A DNA stretch of 64,000 nt, taken from the NCBI GenBank assembly GCA_011009095.1, contig VTPC01091318.1, forward strand, positions 40,887 to 104,886, in the 5' to 3' direction. Positions 47,390 through 59,479 of this stretch are shown here, piece after piece. Made by a program: the position numbers and the translations under genes. Source of the DNA: Ignelater luminosus. Its lineage: Eukaryota > Arthropoda > Insecta > Coleoptera > Elateridae. Numbering within the stretch: position 1 is the first letter of the stretch; every line of letters begins with the position of its first letter. The notes beneath the pieces were generated by a model. It did not search any database. It was not told the origin of the DNA and saw only the letters and a list, made by a program, of their open reading frames with translations.

Positions 47390-50300
47390 AAGTTTCTATT
47401 TATTTTATTGGGTAATAGATCACAGTCGAGTCTCTTTACTACATCTTTATGCAAATGTCTTAGATGTCCAAGTAAAAGTATTAATTTGAAAGTAAATGGA
47501 ACGAACAAAATGGTAACAGATCGAGGCCTCCTACTGTATCAGATACCCTGTTTATGAAAAGAGCAAAAAACAAGATAGTGACTTACAGTCAGATTTCTCA
47601 GAAAATATAATCCTCAAGATAGTAGAACACTAAGGTGCAAAAGCACTTGCCACCCTAGTACAAAGAAATTTAGAAATATGCTAAGTTAGTTTGAATTAGA
47701 CCGTGTCATACTGGATTATTTATGGTTTCGTTTCATGTCCATGGAAGTACTCAGTTCAGCTATCTGAGACCCTGGTCCTTTGCGTGATGCCCGCCAATCG
47801 GAGAGTAGTCCAGGCATAACTGCGAGAAAGGTCAAAGCGCTTCTAAAATTTAGTCTTTTTCGTCCACTGCAGCGTCCTTATCGATCCATACCAATACTTA
47901 AAAGCCAGATAAGACATTCTGAACAGATAAACCCACCGGTCTAGTTGGGGGACGTGATTTGATATGCCGACTTAGATATTGTTCGATTGGCGAAAACAAA
48001 GCTGTAGTGCTAGTACCCATGATGAAAGTTAGACTAGACTCAATATGATTTTTTGGCATTCTTCATTTCACTCACATGGTGTATGCTGAGCCTCTTTTCG
48101 GTAAACGCTTTTTTGGTCTTGCTTAATTGACTATGAAAATCCTGGTTAAAACGATTATAAAAACAGTGGTTTTAGAAAGTTAAGACCACCACCAATTGTA
48201 TTTTTAAACTTTTTCTTGAGCCAACTCTCGGAAAGAGATACAAGATCTATGCTATGCTAAACGGCGAGTTTTTAAAAATTCAAACTGATAAAATGTTGCT
48301 CAATATGTTTTGAAGTTTCGATAATGTTGAACATGCTTATTGTTTTCCTAAAGCTTGCCTCACAATGATAAAGAAACCTTGATGAAGAATATACAGAAAA
48401 ATTATTCAGTTTTCAAGTCTCGAAATTTATAATTGAGCTTTCCTTTCCTTTTAGTTATCTAAAAGTCAGTAAACAATAAACGAAGCATCAAATTTCACTT
48501 AGTTCAAAAATTCTTTTAGCAATTAACAAGGAAATTCTGAAATAAAACGTTTAAATAGTCAAAGTAAAAATAACAAAAGAATGCTATCAAGCATAAATTC
48601 TTTCCAAAAATGTTCATAATTTATAATATTCCTCAAGATCTTACTATTTAACACAAAATACTTAAAATTATAAAATTAAAAGTCTTCTCACAGCCCCTTG
48701 TGCGATTAATTAAAATTTAAAAAATTTCTACAACAATAAACTTTTAAAACTAATCAAGTGCCAATTTATCTGTTTTATTAAATTAGCTCTATAAAAAATT
48801 AAAAGTGTAATAAATTAAAATTTAATTTAACACTTAAAAAGCGCAACACATCACCGCACCGTACAGAATCAGTGTTTATAGTAATTCTATTACAGTTTTA
48901 CGAGATTCTTCAATATGAGAATACAATTAACATAATGCCTTTAGTTTATGACATGGATAATAATATGTTGCTTTGGCCTTCCGGCAAAAATAGCCTACAC
49001 ACGATGACGCGCCTCAGTTTTTAATTTTAAACCCTTTTTCTTTTGGTTCTCTTTTTGTTGTCTTTTAACGTGAATTATAAACTGCAAAATTAGTGACCAT
49101 CAATAAATTATTCTCATTTGGACAACCTGGTTAATGCCACTATGTTATTATTTTATTTTGTTCTTATGAGTGCATTTCGATTTAAAATGTAACGTTGTAG
49201 TAAATTAATCAGCATTTAAATTTAATGAGTCACGCCCATGGTAGTTTACGTAAAGGGTAGACCAAAAGCTAAAGTCAAACTGATCTACTTTTTTGAAATG
49301 TTCGTTGGCGCTGCTTTGATCTATTTAGATGGCAGTTTGCAATCATTTCCAAGATCGCAATGCAAAACTAGTTGATAAATGTGTTTGTGACAAACAGCTG
49401 AGTTCGCTTGCATAAAAAGAAACTTTTCCTTTGATTTTCCCTTATGGTTCTAATCCTTGCTTTTTTGCCCTAGTCAAAATATGCCCATGGATGGTCTCAA
49501 AATCATTCACCTGTTTTGATCTCTCTAGATAACAATTTGTGATAATTTCCAATATCGTGATAGAGAAGTAATTGGCAAATGGGCTTGTGAAAGCCAAGTC
49601 TGTCTGCATAGAAAAACCTTTTTTCTTTTGGTATTTTAATGCTTGGCAAAAGGCTTCACTAGTTCTTCTTAGACCTCTACATGGTGGTAATTTAACAATT
49701 ATCAGCAAAGATAATTGTTGCGCTTCCATAAATCTAACACTAACTCGAAATTTATGACATCATAATTGTTCGCTTCGCGATATAAAAGGTGGTGGCAATA
49801 TATCACGGAGATGTAAAAAATGCAGTCCAACATTTCATTACTTTCCTAATCAGGAACGACTTAATACAATTCTTGTTGTAATAAAAGATCTTGTCTGACC
49901 CCTTTGACGCCTTTGTACATTCATTGTCCATAAACTTCTGAAGCCAACGGCATTTATTACCTTTACCACACTTTATTTCCAATACACAATTGCAACAATT
50001 TATGTATGTATGTAGCTTCAATGCCCGTACAGTTTCTAATTTTGAACATTAGTTTTGAAAAGACTGAGTTAAACATGATTAAGCCTGTTACTCAACTTAT
50101 GTCACAGCATAATCGGACAAGACACGCACATTAATCTACACAGGTATACTGATGTGTCATCAATTTTTGCAATATTAAAGATCAATAACTGTGGGCTAGC
50201 AAAGTACACTATCCCACAGAGATTTCCTGAAATCGTAGGTGTTACAAGCTGTAAGTTTAATATCATTAATAAAATAAATTCTGATGTTACTTATACTTTC

Positions 50301-50555
50301 AAACGTCTTACATTCGATATTTAATGAAGAGTGTATATCACTTGTTTTATTGATGATCATACGATATTAAGACTTTATCATGACTGCTTCATATAGGAAC
50401 AAATTTTCATTCTCAAGCTAAAAAAATAAGAAAATGGCATAAATAGAAATACCGACAAAAATAGTCGAGGTGAGAGGGTACTATTATTATTGCTATGAAT
50501 AAACCTTGTTAACAATTACAATTATCGATCATTAAAATATAATTTCTAGTTTCCA
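47390..50555 (-). other. twz intron 1 DNA, no gene recognised
   Basis: AT-rich, with one weak internal duplication: 49312-49440 and 49516-49640 share the order TTTGATCT.T.TAGAT, TTTCCAA.ATCG, CTTTT.TTTT about 205 nt apart. No coding frame with support. Confidence 0.5.
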
Positions 50556-50559
50556 AAAA

Positions 50560-53230
50560 GATCTTCAGCGTCGGTCTGAATGGAACATTCGTGAATCTTC
50601 TAGACGTGCTTCGTACCCATAACACGCTGCTTTGGCGCTTCGCGATACCATCGCTCAAATGCAGACAGTACATCCTTTGCCAGACTTCGCACTGTTTCTT
50701 TCTTGAATGCTAAATGTAAAGCTAAGCAAGGCAAAAAGTTAGACATTGCCCTCAACTAAACTAAACTTTGTCTTCTTTTGGTAGTCTATCATTGATCTTT
50801 ACTCACAATCTGGCCATCTTCATGGCTTCATCATCGTATTACGCCTCCTTTGCCTTGAATCAAGCCTGCGATCGAACTTTACTTTCTTTAACTACATTAC
50901 CTCCCATAATCTACCAAATCAGCTTTTCTCTCTACCATGAATCCTTCGGTGGTCTACTATAAGGCTTTCTCCTCAACATCTTACCATTGGACATCATCCT
51001 TCACCACGCCACGTCCTTCGATAGCCTGCCATAAAGTTTCACCCTCAACCAGATCACCTTCCGTAGTGTAACGTCAAGCTTCGTCCTCCACCAAACCATC
51101 TTCAGTGGCCTGTTATCAAGCTTCGCCCTGAAGCAAGCCAGAGATCGAGCTGTACTTTCATCTTTAACCAAATCATCTCCAATAGCTTCGCTCTGAACTA
51201 GAAAGTCGCCAATGTCTTACCTTAAGTTTGCTCTAAACCAAACCAACGATCGTCCTTTTCTTTTGTCATCAACCAGACAACCGTTGGTGGCCCACCAAGA
51301 GATTTGCTCTTAACCAGATCACCTTCGGTAGACTATTATCAGTATTCGCCCTCAACCAGGCTTTCTTCGCTTGCCCACTATTGCGTTTCATTCTAAGCCA
51401 TTCTCGACTCCGATAGTCTGCAATCGAGCTTCGTCCTAAACCAGGTTACCTATCATTGGACTTCGCCCAAAAACTCTGACATACTGACGCTCAAACGTTC
51501 ACTGAACACTCTGTGTCAAGCTTCAAGGGTTAAACAGAAAACTAAGCGAAATGAAAGGCTGAGCTTTGCCTTCAACCAGATCGTGTATGTCGAACTTCTA
51601 GATCTGCTTTGTTTGCATCGTCCTTTAATTTAATTTCAATCAGGCCAGCTTCGGTTGTCTACCATCGAAGCGTAAGATTGATCTTTGCTTTTGCCTTCGA
51701 CTTCAGCAGCTTACAATTAAATTTCGTCCAAAGCCAGGTTACCTTCGGTTAACCCATAATTGACTTCGTCCTGAAACTTTGAAACACTGACGTTCAAGCT
51801 CTCACGGTACACCTTGTGTCAAACTTCACACTTTTCTTTCTTTAGTATTAAAATGGAAGTTAATCAGAATGAAAGTTTGAGCTTTGCCCTCAAGCAGGTT
51901 GTCAATGTCAATCCTCTGGGCCTGCTAAGTTTGTATCGTGCGTTGCTCTGGCGCTTTGAAACACTTCCGTTTGAATGTCCGTAGAATTTAATGGTAAAGA
52001 GGAAGCTAATCAGTATGAAGAGTTTGGACTTAACCGGGCTACTCTCCAGGGGCCAACGTTTAAACTTTCTTTTCGATCTTAATCAAACACCATCTGTAGG
52101 CTACCATAAAAATTCTCCCTCAACCAGGCGACCAATTCTCGCCATTAACAAAGTCACCTTCGGTCTTTGCCCTGAACCAAACCAACAATCTTATCTTCGT
52201 CTACGACCATGTCACTTTTGGTAACTTACCATTGAGCTTTAGCATCAATCAACCACCTTCGGTGGCCTATCATAGGAATTAGCCTAATCCACCTTCAGTA
52301 GCCACTTCTGGTAGCTCACCGCCATCCATCGTGAACCAAGCCACTTTGGGATTTCGAGATACTGTCTCTCGAGTGCCCACAGAATACCCATATCAGGCTT
52401 CTCATTTTTCTTTCTTTAATATCAAAGTGAAACTAATCAAGACTGCCTTAAACTAAACCGCCTTCAGTTTTCGTCCTCAGTCAGTCATTTTCAGTAGCCT
52501 ATAATCATGCTTCATCACGAAAACTGCAGTTTTCTCTCTAGCAAGTCACCTTCGAGTTGGGCATCGTTCAATCGATCAAGTCACCTTCTGTAACCTTACA
52601 GCTTACACCTTAGGTGACCTATCATCTACCTTTGTTCTGAACCAAGCCATTCATCAAATATTGTCTTCATCCCCCATCGGTCTTTACCTTCAATCAGTTT
52701 AGCACTTCGAGACACTGCCTCACGAATGTCCATAAAATGCTCCATTATTAAGGCTTCGTATGTCTCATTCGTTAGAGTCAAAGTGAAAGCTAATCAATGT
52801 CAAGCTTGAGCTCAAGCTAGCACCCCCACTTTTGATTTTGTTATAGCGCTTTACCGAAGCCGGTCCAAAGTTTTATTATGGTGGTCCAAAATTGTCTACA
52901 ATTAGTCTAAAATTATGGTTAAAAAATGGTTCAATTTTGACGAGGTGGGGTGCCTACTTTATTGACATAGCTAATCAAGACTTTGGCCTCCAGCGACCAA
53001 TAATCAAGCTTTGCTTTCGTCCTGAACCATCCTCAATCAAACCAAAGTCCTTGGCTTCATTCATTCATTCAGGTCACGTTTGGTTGCACACCATGGGGCT
53101 TCCACTGAATCAAGTCAACGATAGAATTTTTCCCATGTCCTCGTTCAGACCATATAGTCTGTTATCTTCTGCTAATGCATAGGTAGAAGTTGATTCAGAT
53201 TGTTTTTGAAACTTCGCTTTCAAACTTACC
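50560..53230 (-). repeat. Minisatellite array E with ~100 nt interspersed module
   Basis: Reverse orientation of the family in arrays B, C, D and G: repeated ACCAGGTCACCTTCGGTAGC followed by CTACCATCAAGCTTCGCCCTCA in many diverged copies. About every 150-400 nt a second module appears. It has the order CACTGCCTC..GAATGTCC, CACAGAA, GTGTCAAGCTTC, TTTCTTTCTTTAATAT, AAAGTGAAAGCTAATCA and GCTTGAGC, and is seen near 50640, 51490, 51790, 51955, 52365, 52715 and 53160. Frames over the array (50768-50962, 51991-52224, 52892-53182) are repeat-derived. Confidence 0.7.
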
Positions 53231-54581
53231 AATGAAGACTACTCCTTTAGGCCTTAGAGTAAACATTCATCATTCAAATTTGCAATATGAGAGTAGCCAC
53301 AGTTGATGAAGGGTAAATTACCTTTGAATTCAATCATTTCAAGAAATTATAATAAAAGATAGAAGCAATACAAAAAAAAGACAAAGATATCAACAGAACA
53401 CAAAAGAGAAAATGATATAGGAAGCAGTGTCTCTTGATACTTTAAGATCAAATGCAGTAAAAACAGTAGCACTCCAGTATTGATCTACTAGAATGGTTTT
53501 CGATATAATGTTTCTCAGAGCTAGTTTTCATTCAATATGTGGAAGTAACTATGAATCTATTAGTTGCTGCCACAGAGCCTGGATACCAGGAGATATTATA
53601 ACCTCTACCAGGTCTACTCTCTTTGAATTTTATAGTTGACTTCTACTCTTTTCTAGATTTCCTTTTGAGTAAATTATGGGCTATGCATTTTAAAATTCAT
53701 TGTAGTTAAATCGTACAAGAGGAGAATTATTAATTCAAATCACGGCAGTCTCATCATGATATAATAAATAAAATAATGCAAAAGAAAAGTACATACTTAT
53801 TATCACAATATATAAATTATAAATTCATTTAGAATGAAACATTCCAGTTTATATTTAACCGGTTGAACATACATTAAAAAAAAGTGAAATAAAAATTAAA
53901 ATTAAAACCTCTACTTAAATTTTTAATTTGAAAAGAGAGAGAGCCGGTAATAAATTTAATTACAACACGAGAATTTATTTTGGTTTGTTAGTCACAAGAC
54001 AACTTGAATGTAACATAATTTGTTTTATTGCTGATAATAAAGCAACAGAAATAAACAACTAAACATATTATTACTCACACACGATTATAGCCTAAAAGAC
54101 GATTCACTTTGAAATGGAAATGTTTTTTTGCATGATTTATTATTATTAAATATATAACACTACCCTAATCATGCAATTATCATTTTATAATAGGATAACT
54201 TAAAAGTAAAAAATGCAGAAAGGTAACCTTTAGAAGATTGTGAAAGATTGTATAGCAAGACATTTGGAAATATGCAATTTAAGCTCAGACAGAATTGTTT
54301 ACTAGGTTGATCCAACGACATGATTGAGGTTTTCCCAAAAGATCAAAAGGCTCAGTACGATCATTGAGTAGATGTAACCCGGGCAACTAAAGATATGCTA
54401 TTAATTGTCAGGATCAGCCCGAGGCGTGTGCTGTGTGTGAACCGCACGCAGGTGTTACGAATGAAGGGCGCTGACCAAAATTACTTTTTTCAAGATTTCT
54501 TTTGCAAAAGGAAAAATTTATAATAAATCTCCGCAACAAAGTGAAACGAATTACAATTAACTTATAAAATGGATTACATAC
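53231..54581 (-). other. twz intron 1, 5' end; no gene recognised
   Basis: AT-rich intron with no recognised mobile element, next to the donor of coding exon 1. Confidence 0.5.
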
Positions 54582-54671
54582 CTCATTTTTATCTGTGCAC
54601 TGGGAAACATGGTTCGATTGGTCAAGTCTTTCGGTTCTTTTTCCACATCATTTCTAATATCGTTCTTCTTT
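54582..54671 (-). CDS. twz: twz coding exon 1 as resolved (start or internal)
   Basis: On the minus strand ATCTTTCAG precedes 54671 and GTATGTAA follows 54582. The 90-nt exon is open only in the phase that joins exon 2 (…QIKM + R + LMSP). Its in-frame methionine at 54610-54608 lies in ACCATGT and is a likely start, giving MFPSAQIKM at the N-terminus. The 20 codons before it (beginning KKNDIRNDVEKEP) are also open and begin with a split codon, so an upstream coding exon giving a longer isoform is possible. It is called by splice signals and phase agreement, and it is less conserved than exons 2-4. Confidence 0.75.
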
Positions 54672-56555
54672 CTGAAAGATAAAATTCATTTAATTAATTA
54701 ACGTTAAAACACAATTAATTAATAAGAATTATCCATTTTGGGCAAACATCACTAGTAGTGTTAAAACATATTAATTAGGTGTTCTACATTTAATAATATT
54801 TTGATAATCCCACACAGGTATTAAGTACAAACAACTTTCTCCAAAATTATACCACCACAAAACTATTATCCTCCATTTTAAATTTAAAAGGGTCCTGTAA
54901 AAACAATTCATATATCGCGCTACCCATATACTGTTTGTAGAACATAGAGCAGTCGAGCGGTCAAAGTAATTTAGCCGCAAAACATCAATTAGCATCGGCA
55001 TATTTGCTTTAACCGAGTGGGCATGATTCCATATAGAGCTAACGGCGTAACTGGAGGTTTTTATCCTACGGCATTCTGTGTTGCCAGTGCAACCAATATT
55101 CATTAAAACCCACAAATTGGAAGAGAGAGGTAATAGCTGAGTGTAACATCCATATCGGACGTACAACGCTAAATAAATGATTTATGAATCGCGTTCATCG
55201 ATTAACGGCAATCATTTCCAAATAACAATTAGTTAACTTGCGTAAAAGCGTGTTCTTTAGAAAACAATAGTGGCCGAGTTTCGTCATTTGGCAAGATAAA
55301 TATTAGCTTTCTCGACGTAAAAGGAAGGAGAGCACGGTGCAAATTGTAATTCTGGAGAATTCTCATTTAGGTTTCAATTAACTTACACAAATAGCATGTT
55401 ATTCTGCTGCCCAAAGAAGAACAAACGAAAATAATAGTGAAATGGGTGTAAAATATCTCTACCGGTATCCTTCCCTTTCAAAAACAATTTTGTTACATAA
55501 ATATTGTACCTATGAATGTTTCCAATTAGTAGGTACTTTACCTTTATTTCCTTTGCTTATTTTTCTTGTAAAAACGAATGGGTATTCCACACATAAGACG
55601 GGAAACCCAGTAAAAACTAAATTCAGTTACATAATATACAGTATGTCCTAGTAAGAACGAAATTGTAATTTTTTCCATTAAAGAATGAAATAATGCATGA
55701 TTTTAATTTTCGTGACACAACAAAACAAATCTACTTAACATAACCTTTTAAATGTTATTTTTGAGAAGAACCCTGTCGAAATAAGTAAGATACCGATTCC
55801 TAGCTAAAAACTAAAAACTAACAGTGTATAGCAAATATTTATTTAACCATAGATATGCTCAAGCCCAAAGTTCAAAAATGGAGTGACTTAATCTTTCAAT
55901 GGTAAAGGGCAAGGATACAGCTCAATACAAATTTTTCCAATTACTTACGATAATATAACAAACCAGAAATATCTAGCTGGCCCAAGAGTGACTATTGGGA
56001 AATATCCAACTGTTTCCAGAAATCCAAGACATTTCGAAAATGGGAAATGGGAAAAATCTTTTAGCATCTACTAAATACTACAAAACGCTTCACTAACAAA
56101 CCTCAGAAGTCTCAGTGGCACTTGGCTGAGGTCTAGATGCAAGAGCTTTTAACAGACACACCATGTAGAAAGAAAGAAAAACACCGATTGAGTATTTAAA
56201 AGTAAATAGTCCTACATCAAAGTTATCTTTCATAAGCTCGACTTGTACCGTTCTAAATATTATCAAAAGAACTAATAAAAGCTTTTCTTCATGAATAATC
56301 ATAATTCTGTGATGGTTGAACCAGTCGGTTTTCCAATCCTGATTTTTTGTGGGTTTACCCCTCAAGAAGGATGAGCAAAAAAGGGAATCTAAACAAAAAA
56401 GTAAAAAGAAAATTGATCAATATTCAGAAGAATACAGAATCCAAATGGAATTCTGAAGAAGAAGGGTAGATTCCGCAAAGAATGTTTCAGATAAGAGAAA
56501 TAAGAAAGTTGTGCAATACTGAAAACTAAAGACGTATTTGAGGAGAAAACTGATT
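54672..56555 (-). other. Upstream flank of twz coding exon 1
   Basis: Either an intron or the 5' region of twz. A 131-codon minus-strand frame (54771-55166) lies here in sequence less AT-rich than its surroundings. It shows no protein family features. No clear 5' exon could be chosen. The rest is AT-rich. Confidence 0.4.
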
Positions 56556-56559
56556 GAAC

Positions 56560-57560
56560 TTTTCCCTCATCTAGGCCATCTTCAGTAGCCAACAATCACA
56601 GTTTGCCTTTGTCTTAAATTAGGTGACCTTCGGTAGCCCTCCTTAGAGCTTCCCTCTCAACCAGAATACTTTCGGCGGCCTCTCATCGTGATTCGCCATG
56701 GATCAACCAGGCCTTAATTAAGTCACTTTCACGCTTCGCGTGCATACAAGACACCTAATGCCGGCTTGACATTTCATTTTTGCACTCCACTCGCCCTCAA
56801 CCAGACTAGTCTAACATCGATCTTCGCTTACCTTTGTGGCCCAAGATCAGGTTCCTTCAATAATGAAACCAACAATCGAACGTAGCCGTAGCCGACACCT
56901 TCGGTAGCCTGCCATCAGTCTTCCCTCTCAACCACATCGCTTTTGGTAGTCTACTTTTGGTCTTTTCTTCCCAACAGAACACCTTTTGGTAGTCTGTCAA
57001 GATTTAATCTCAACCAGGTCACCTTCAAAAGTCTACAATCAGTCTTCTCCATAAACCGGACTACCTCAAACAAGCTTTTTTCACGCTTCGAGACTCTAAC
57101 GCTCAAATACCGACAGAACACCTCGTGTTCAGTTTACAGTTTGCTTCCTTTAAAGTCAACCTTGCCTTCACCTTCAAACAGACCAACATTGGAGCTTAAT
57201 ATCAATCTTCGACTACAACCAAGAAAACTTTGGTGTTCCACCCTCAGGTGTCGCCCAAAACCAAACTAACGAAGCTACCATTCATCGGGCTTTATCGTCC
57301 ATCCTACCACTTTCCTACCTATCACCTTCGTCTTTATCTTCCTTTAATATTAAAGTGAAAACTGATCAGGCTGAAAAGCTAAACCCACTACTAACTAATA
57401 TTGAACTACCTTTGGTGTCCCATCATGGGTTTCTGTTTGAACCAAGCCACCTATGCTTGGGTGGCCTACAATTAAAGAAATTCAGTTTGAAAATCTCAAA
57501 GAAAAGCAAAGCAAATCGTAATCTCACAGATGACTGCGCCTCATCCAATGTAAATATAAA
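56560..57560 (-). repeat. Minisatellite array F (same family as E)
   Basis: Same orientation as array E. Anchors are GGTGACCTTCGGTAGCCCT at about 56622, CACCTTCGGTAGCCTGCCATC at about 56897 and CAACCAGGTCACCTTC at about 57014. The ~100 nt module recurs near 57085 (CTCAAATACCGACAGAACAC) and 57340 (TTCCTTTAATATTAAAGTGA). Confidence 0.7.
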
Positions 57561-57623
57561 AAAAATATAAAGATCCTGATTCCAGATGTATTGTTCACGT
57601 TATAATAAATAAAGGAATCTATA

Positions 57624-58915
57624 CGAGGGCGGTTCAATAAGTACCCGTGTTAGAAATGAAGACAATTTTTTTCAAAAATTTTTCTTTTATTTTTCAACAT
57701 AGTCTCCTTTTAGAAATATACCCTTCTCCCAACGTTCCTGCCATTTTTTTAACCCCTCCAAAAAATAGGATTTGTCGAACTCTCCAAAATACGCCTCTAT
57801 CTCGGCGATGACTTCCTCGTTTGAGCTAAATTTTTTTCCCGCGAGCCATTTCTTCATGTTAGGAAACAAGAAAAAGTCGCAGGGAGCCAGATCGGGTGAA
57901 TACGGGGGGTGCGGCAGCAATTCATAACGCAATTCATGCAGTTTGGCGGCGACAACTCCGGATGAATATGCTGGTGCGTTATCGTGGTGAAACAGCACCT
58001 TCTTTTTCGCCAAATGCGGCCGTGTCTCCTTCAATTTTTTGTCGAAGCTGTCTAATAACTCACTGTAGTATTGTCCAGTGATCGTTCTTCCTTTTTCTAA
58101 AAAACCCATGAGGATGACGCCGTTCGCATCCCAAAAAATCGTCGCCATGACCTTTCCGGCCGATGGAACCATCTTCGCCTTCTTTGGAGCAGATTCACCG
58201 GGAGAAATCCATTGTTTTGATTGTTGCTTAGTTTCTGGTGTGTAATGATGAATCCAGGTTTCATCAACGGTGACAACTCGACGCAAAAACTCCTTCGGAT
58301 TTCGCTTTAATTGCTCCAAACACTGCTTCGAAGTTAACAGCCGCATCCGCTTGTTGTCCACCGTTAGCAATCGCGGCACCCATCGCGCCGACAATTTTTT
58401 CATCGCCAACTTATCATGTAAAATATTAATTGCCGTTCCGGTCGACACACCTACGGCCTCTGCTACTTCACGCACTTTCGTTCGTCGATCAGCGAGAATC
58501 ATGTCGTGGACTTTTTTAACGATTTCCTGGGTAACCACGTCTGCCGGGCGTCCTGGTCGCTCCTCATCAAAAACGGATGTTCGCCCACGTTTAAATTCGT
58601 CGAACCAATATCTAACTGTGGTCATAGATGGCGAAGTGTCCCCATAAACAGCATCCAACTTTGCTTTTATCTCCTCGCATTTTTTCCCATCCAAAAACAG
58701 AAAGCGAATTACCGAACGATACTGCTCTTTTTCCATCTTAGCTAAAATCACGAAACACGTCTTACTCAAATGGCTGTCAAATCCAAACTAACCTATCAAT
58801 CAGTCTGCAATTTGTTATACCGTCGTTTGATAGATGGCAGCACACGATGATAACACCAACTTCCCTCAGGAACGCCTTCTGTCGTCAAACACGGGTACTT
58901 ACTGAACCGCCCTCG
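57624..58915 (-). mobile_element. Mariner element 4 (1292 bp, apparently complete)
   Basis: Flanked by TA at 57622-57623 and 58916-58917. Terminal inverted repeats of 28 nt begin CGAGGGCGGTTCA, with one mismatch (A/G at position 14). It is a different family from elements 1-3. Transposase on the minus strand. It lies just beyond array F. Confidence 0.96.
57687..58736 (-). CDS. Mariner transposase, apparently intact (element 4)
   Basis: Cut-and-paste DNA transposase acting in the nucleus. It binds the element's terminal repeats and moves it to TA sites. The frame from the methionine at 58736 gives 349 residues, the usual mariner length. An upstream in-frame methionine at 58769 would add 11 residues, but family members start at MEK. 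First DNA-binding helices are at about residues 5-50 and the second helix-turn-helix at about 88-110 (VREVAEAVGVSTGTAINIL). The linker motif WVPRLLT is at 119-125. The catalytic aspartates are D158 (VDETW), D252 (HHDNA) and D287 (LAPCD), with 34 residues between the last two. It ends GDYVEK. No stop or frameshift is seen, so it could be active if expressed. Closest in style to irritans/Himar-like mariners; the subfamily is not assigned. Confidence 0.93.
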   Translation of the reverse strand: MEKEQYRSVIRFLFLDGKKCEEIKAKLDAVYGDTSPSMTTVRYWFDEFKRGRTSVFDEERPGRPADVVTQEIVKKVHDMILADRRTKVREVAEAVGVSTGTAINILHDKLAMKKLSARWVPRLLTVDNKRMRLLTSKQCLEQLKRNPKEFLRRVVTVDETWIHHYTPETKQQSKQWISPGESAPKKAKMVPSAGKVMATIFWDANGVILMGFLEKGRTITGQYYSELLDSFDKKLKETRPHLAKKKVLFHHDNAPAYSSGVVAAKLHELRYELLPHPPYSPDLAPCDFFLFPNMKKWLAGKKFSSNEEVIAEIEAYFGEFDKSYFLEGLKKWQERWEKGIFLKGDYVEK

Positions 58916-58917
58916 TA

Positions 58918-59479
58918 TATTATGTAATGTTCCTTAGTACTTATGTACTATGGTGTAGAAAAGTCTTTTTGTGTCGAATGCTATTTTTATACTCACTTTT
59001 AACCTTTGAAGAATAAATGGAAACAAAAGGAATAGGAAAATATGATAGTCTTTGTGGAAAAGAAATTAGAAACTGTTTTGCAGATGCAAGCAATCTCATT
59101 TTTATTTTTTAACAAGAGGTCGTAAATACTAAGAAAAGAATAAAAAATGAAACAGTCTCGTTGTAGTTGAACATCACAAACATGGATTTAATGAATGCAA
59201 TTTCTTTTTCGAACTCGTGAAAATTTCCAAGCTTGTCAACTGACAGCTACTTTAGATAACATTCAATCTTCACTATTTACAAACCGGTTTGACCTTAATT
59301 TGAAAATGGTTCTGTAAAATACGAGCATCTTAAGTTACTACCGGAACAATTCTCGTTAACTTTTAGTCTGTTCCACAACCCCTTAGGGTACGTATTATTC
59401 CGGATTTCATTTTATCTTCCAGAATATAGTGACCAACTCGGTGTGTATTTGTGTGCATTATTGGCTTTTTAGGAAACGA
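58918..59479. other. No gene recognised
   Basis: AT-rich DNA between mariner element 4 and the GC-rich block; no supported features. Confidence 0.5.

Larger units (their letters stand above)
20786..54671 (-). other. twz: Gene span: KCTD1/KCTD15-type BTB protein (tiwaz)
   Basis: Four coding exons join in phase to give at least 298 residues counted from the methionine at 54610. The order is a Ser/Pro-rich N-terminus (residues 10-50), a T1-type BTB domain (about 55-142, starting APVHIDVGG), a short basic linker with an insertion rich in Gly, Ser and His (about 150-190), and the conserved C-terminal domain (about 190-298, with SPDLGERI, VIRFPLNGYC and QFSEY). Vertebrate KCTD1/KCTD15 are transcriptional repressors that oligomerise through the BTB domain and act on AP-2 and Wnt signalling. 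Drosophila Tiwaz is the orthologue and has been linked to AP-2. The introns are 12,036 nt, 20,833 nt and 59 nt. Nearly all mobile elements in this window lie inside the two large introns or the 5' flank. A 5' non-coding exon and the promoter are not located. Confidence 0.93.

Noticed and set aside
54771..55166. 131-codon minus-strand open frame upstream of twz exon 1
   Set aside because: No domain, repeat, signal or family features; adjacency to exon 1 does not give a matching splice phase. Kept only as a note on the flank.
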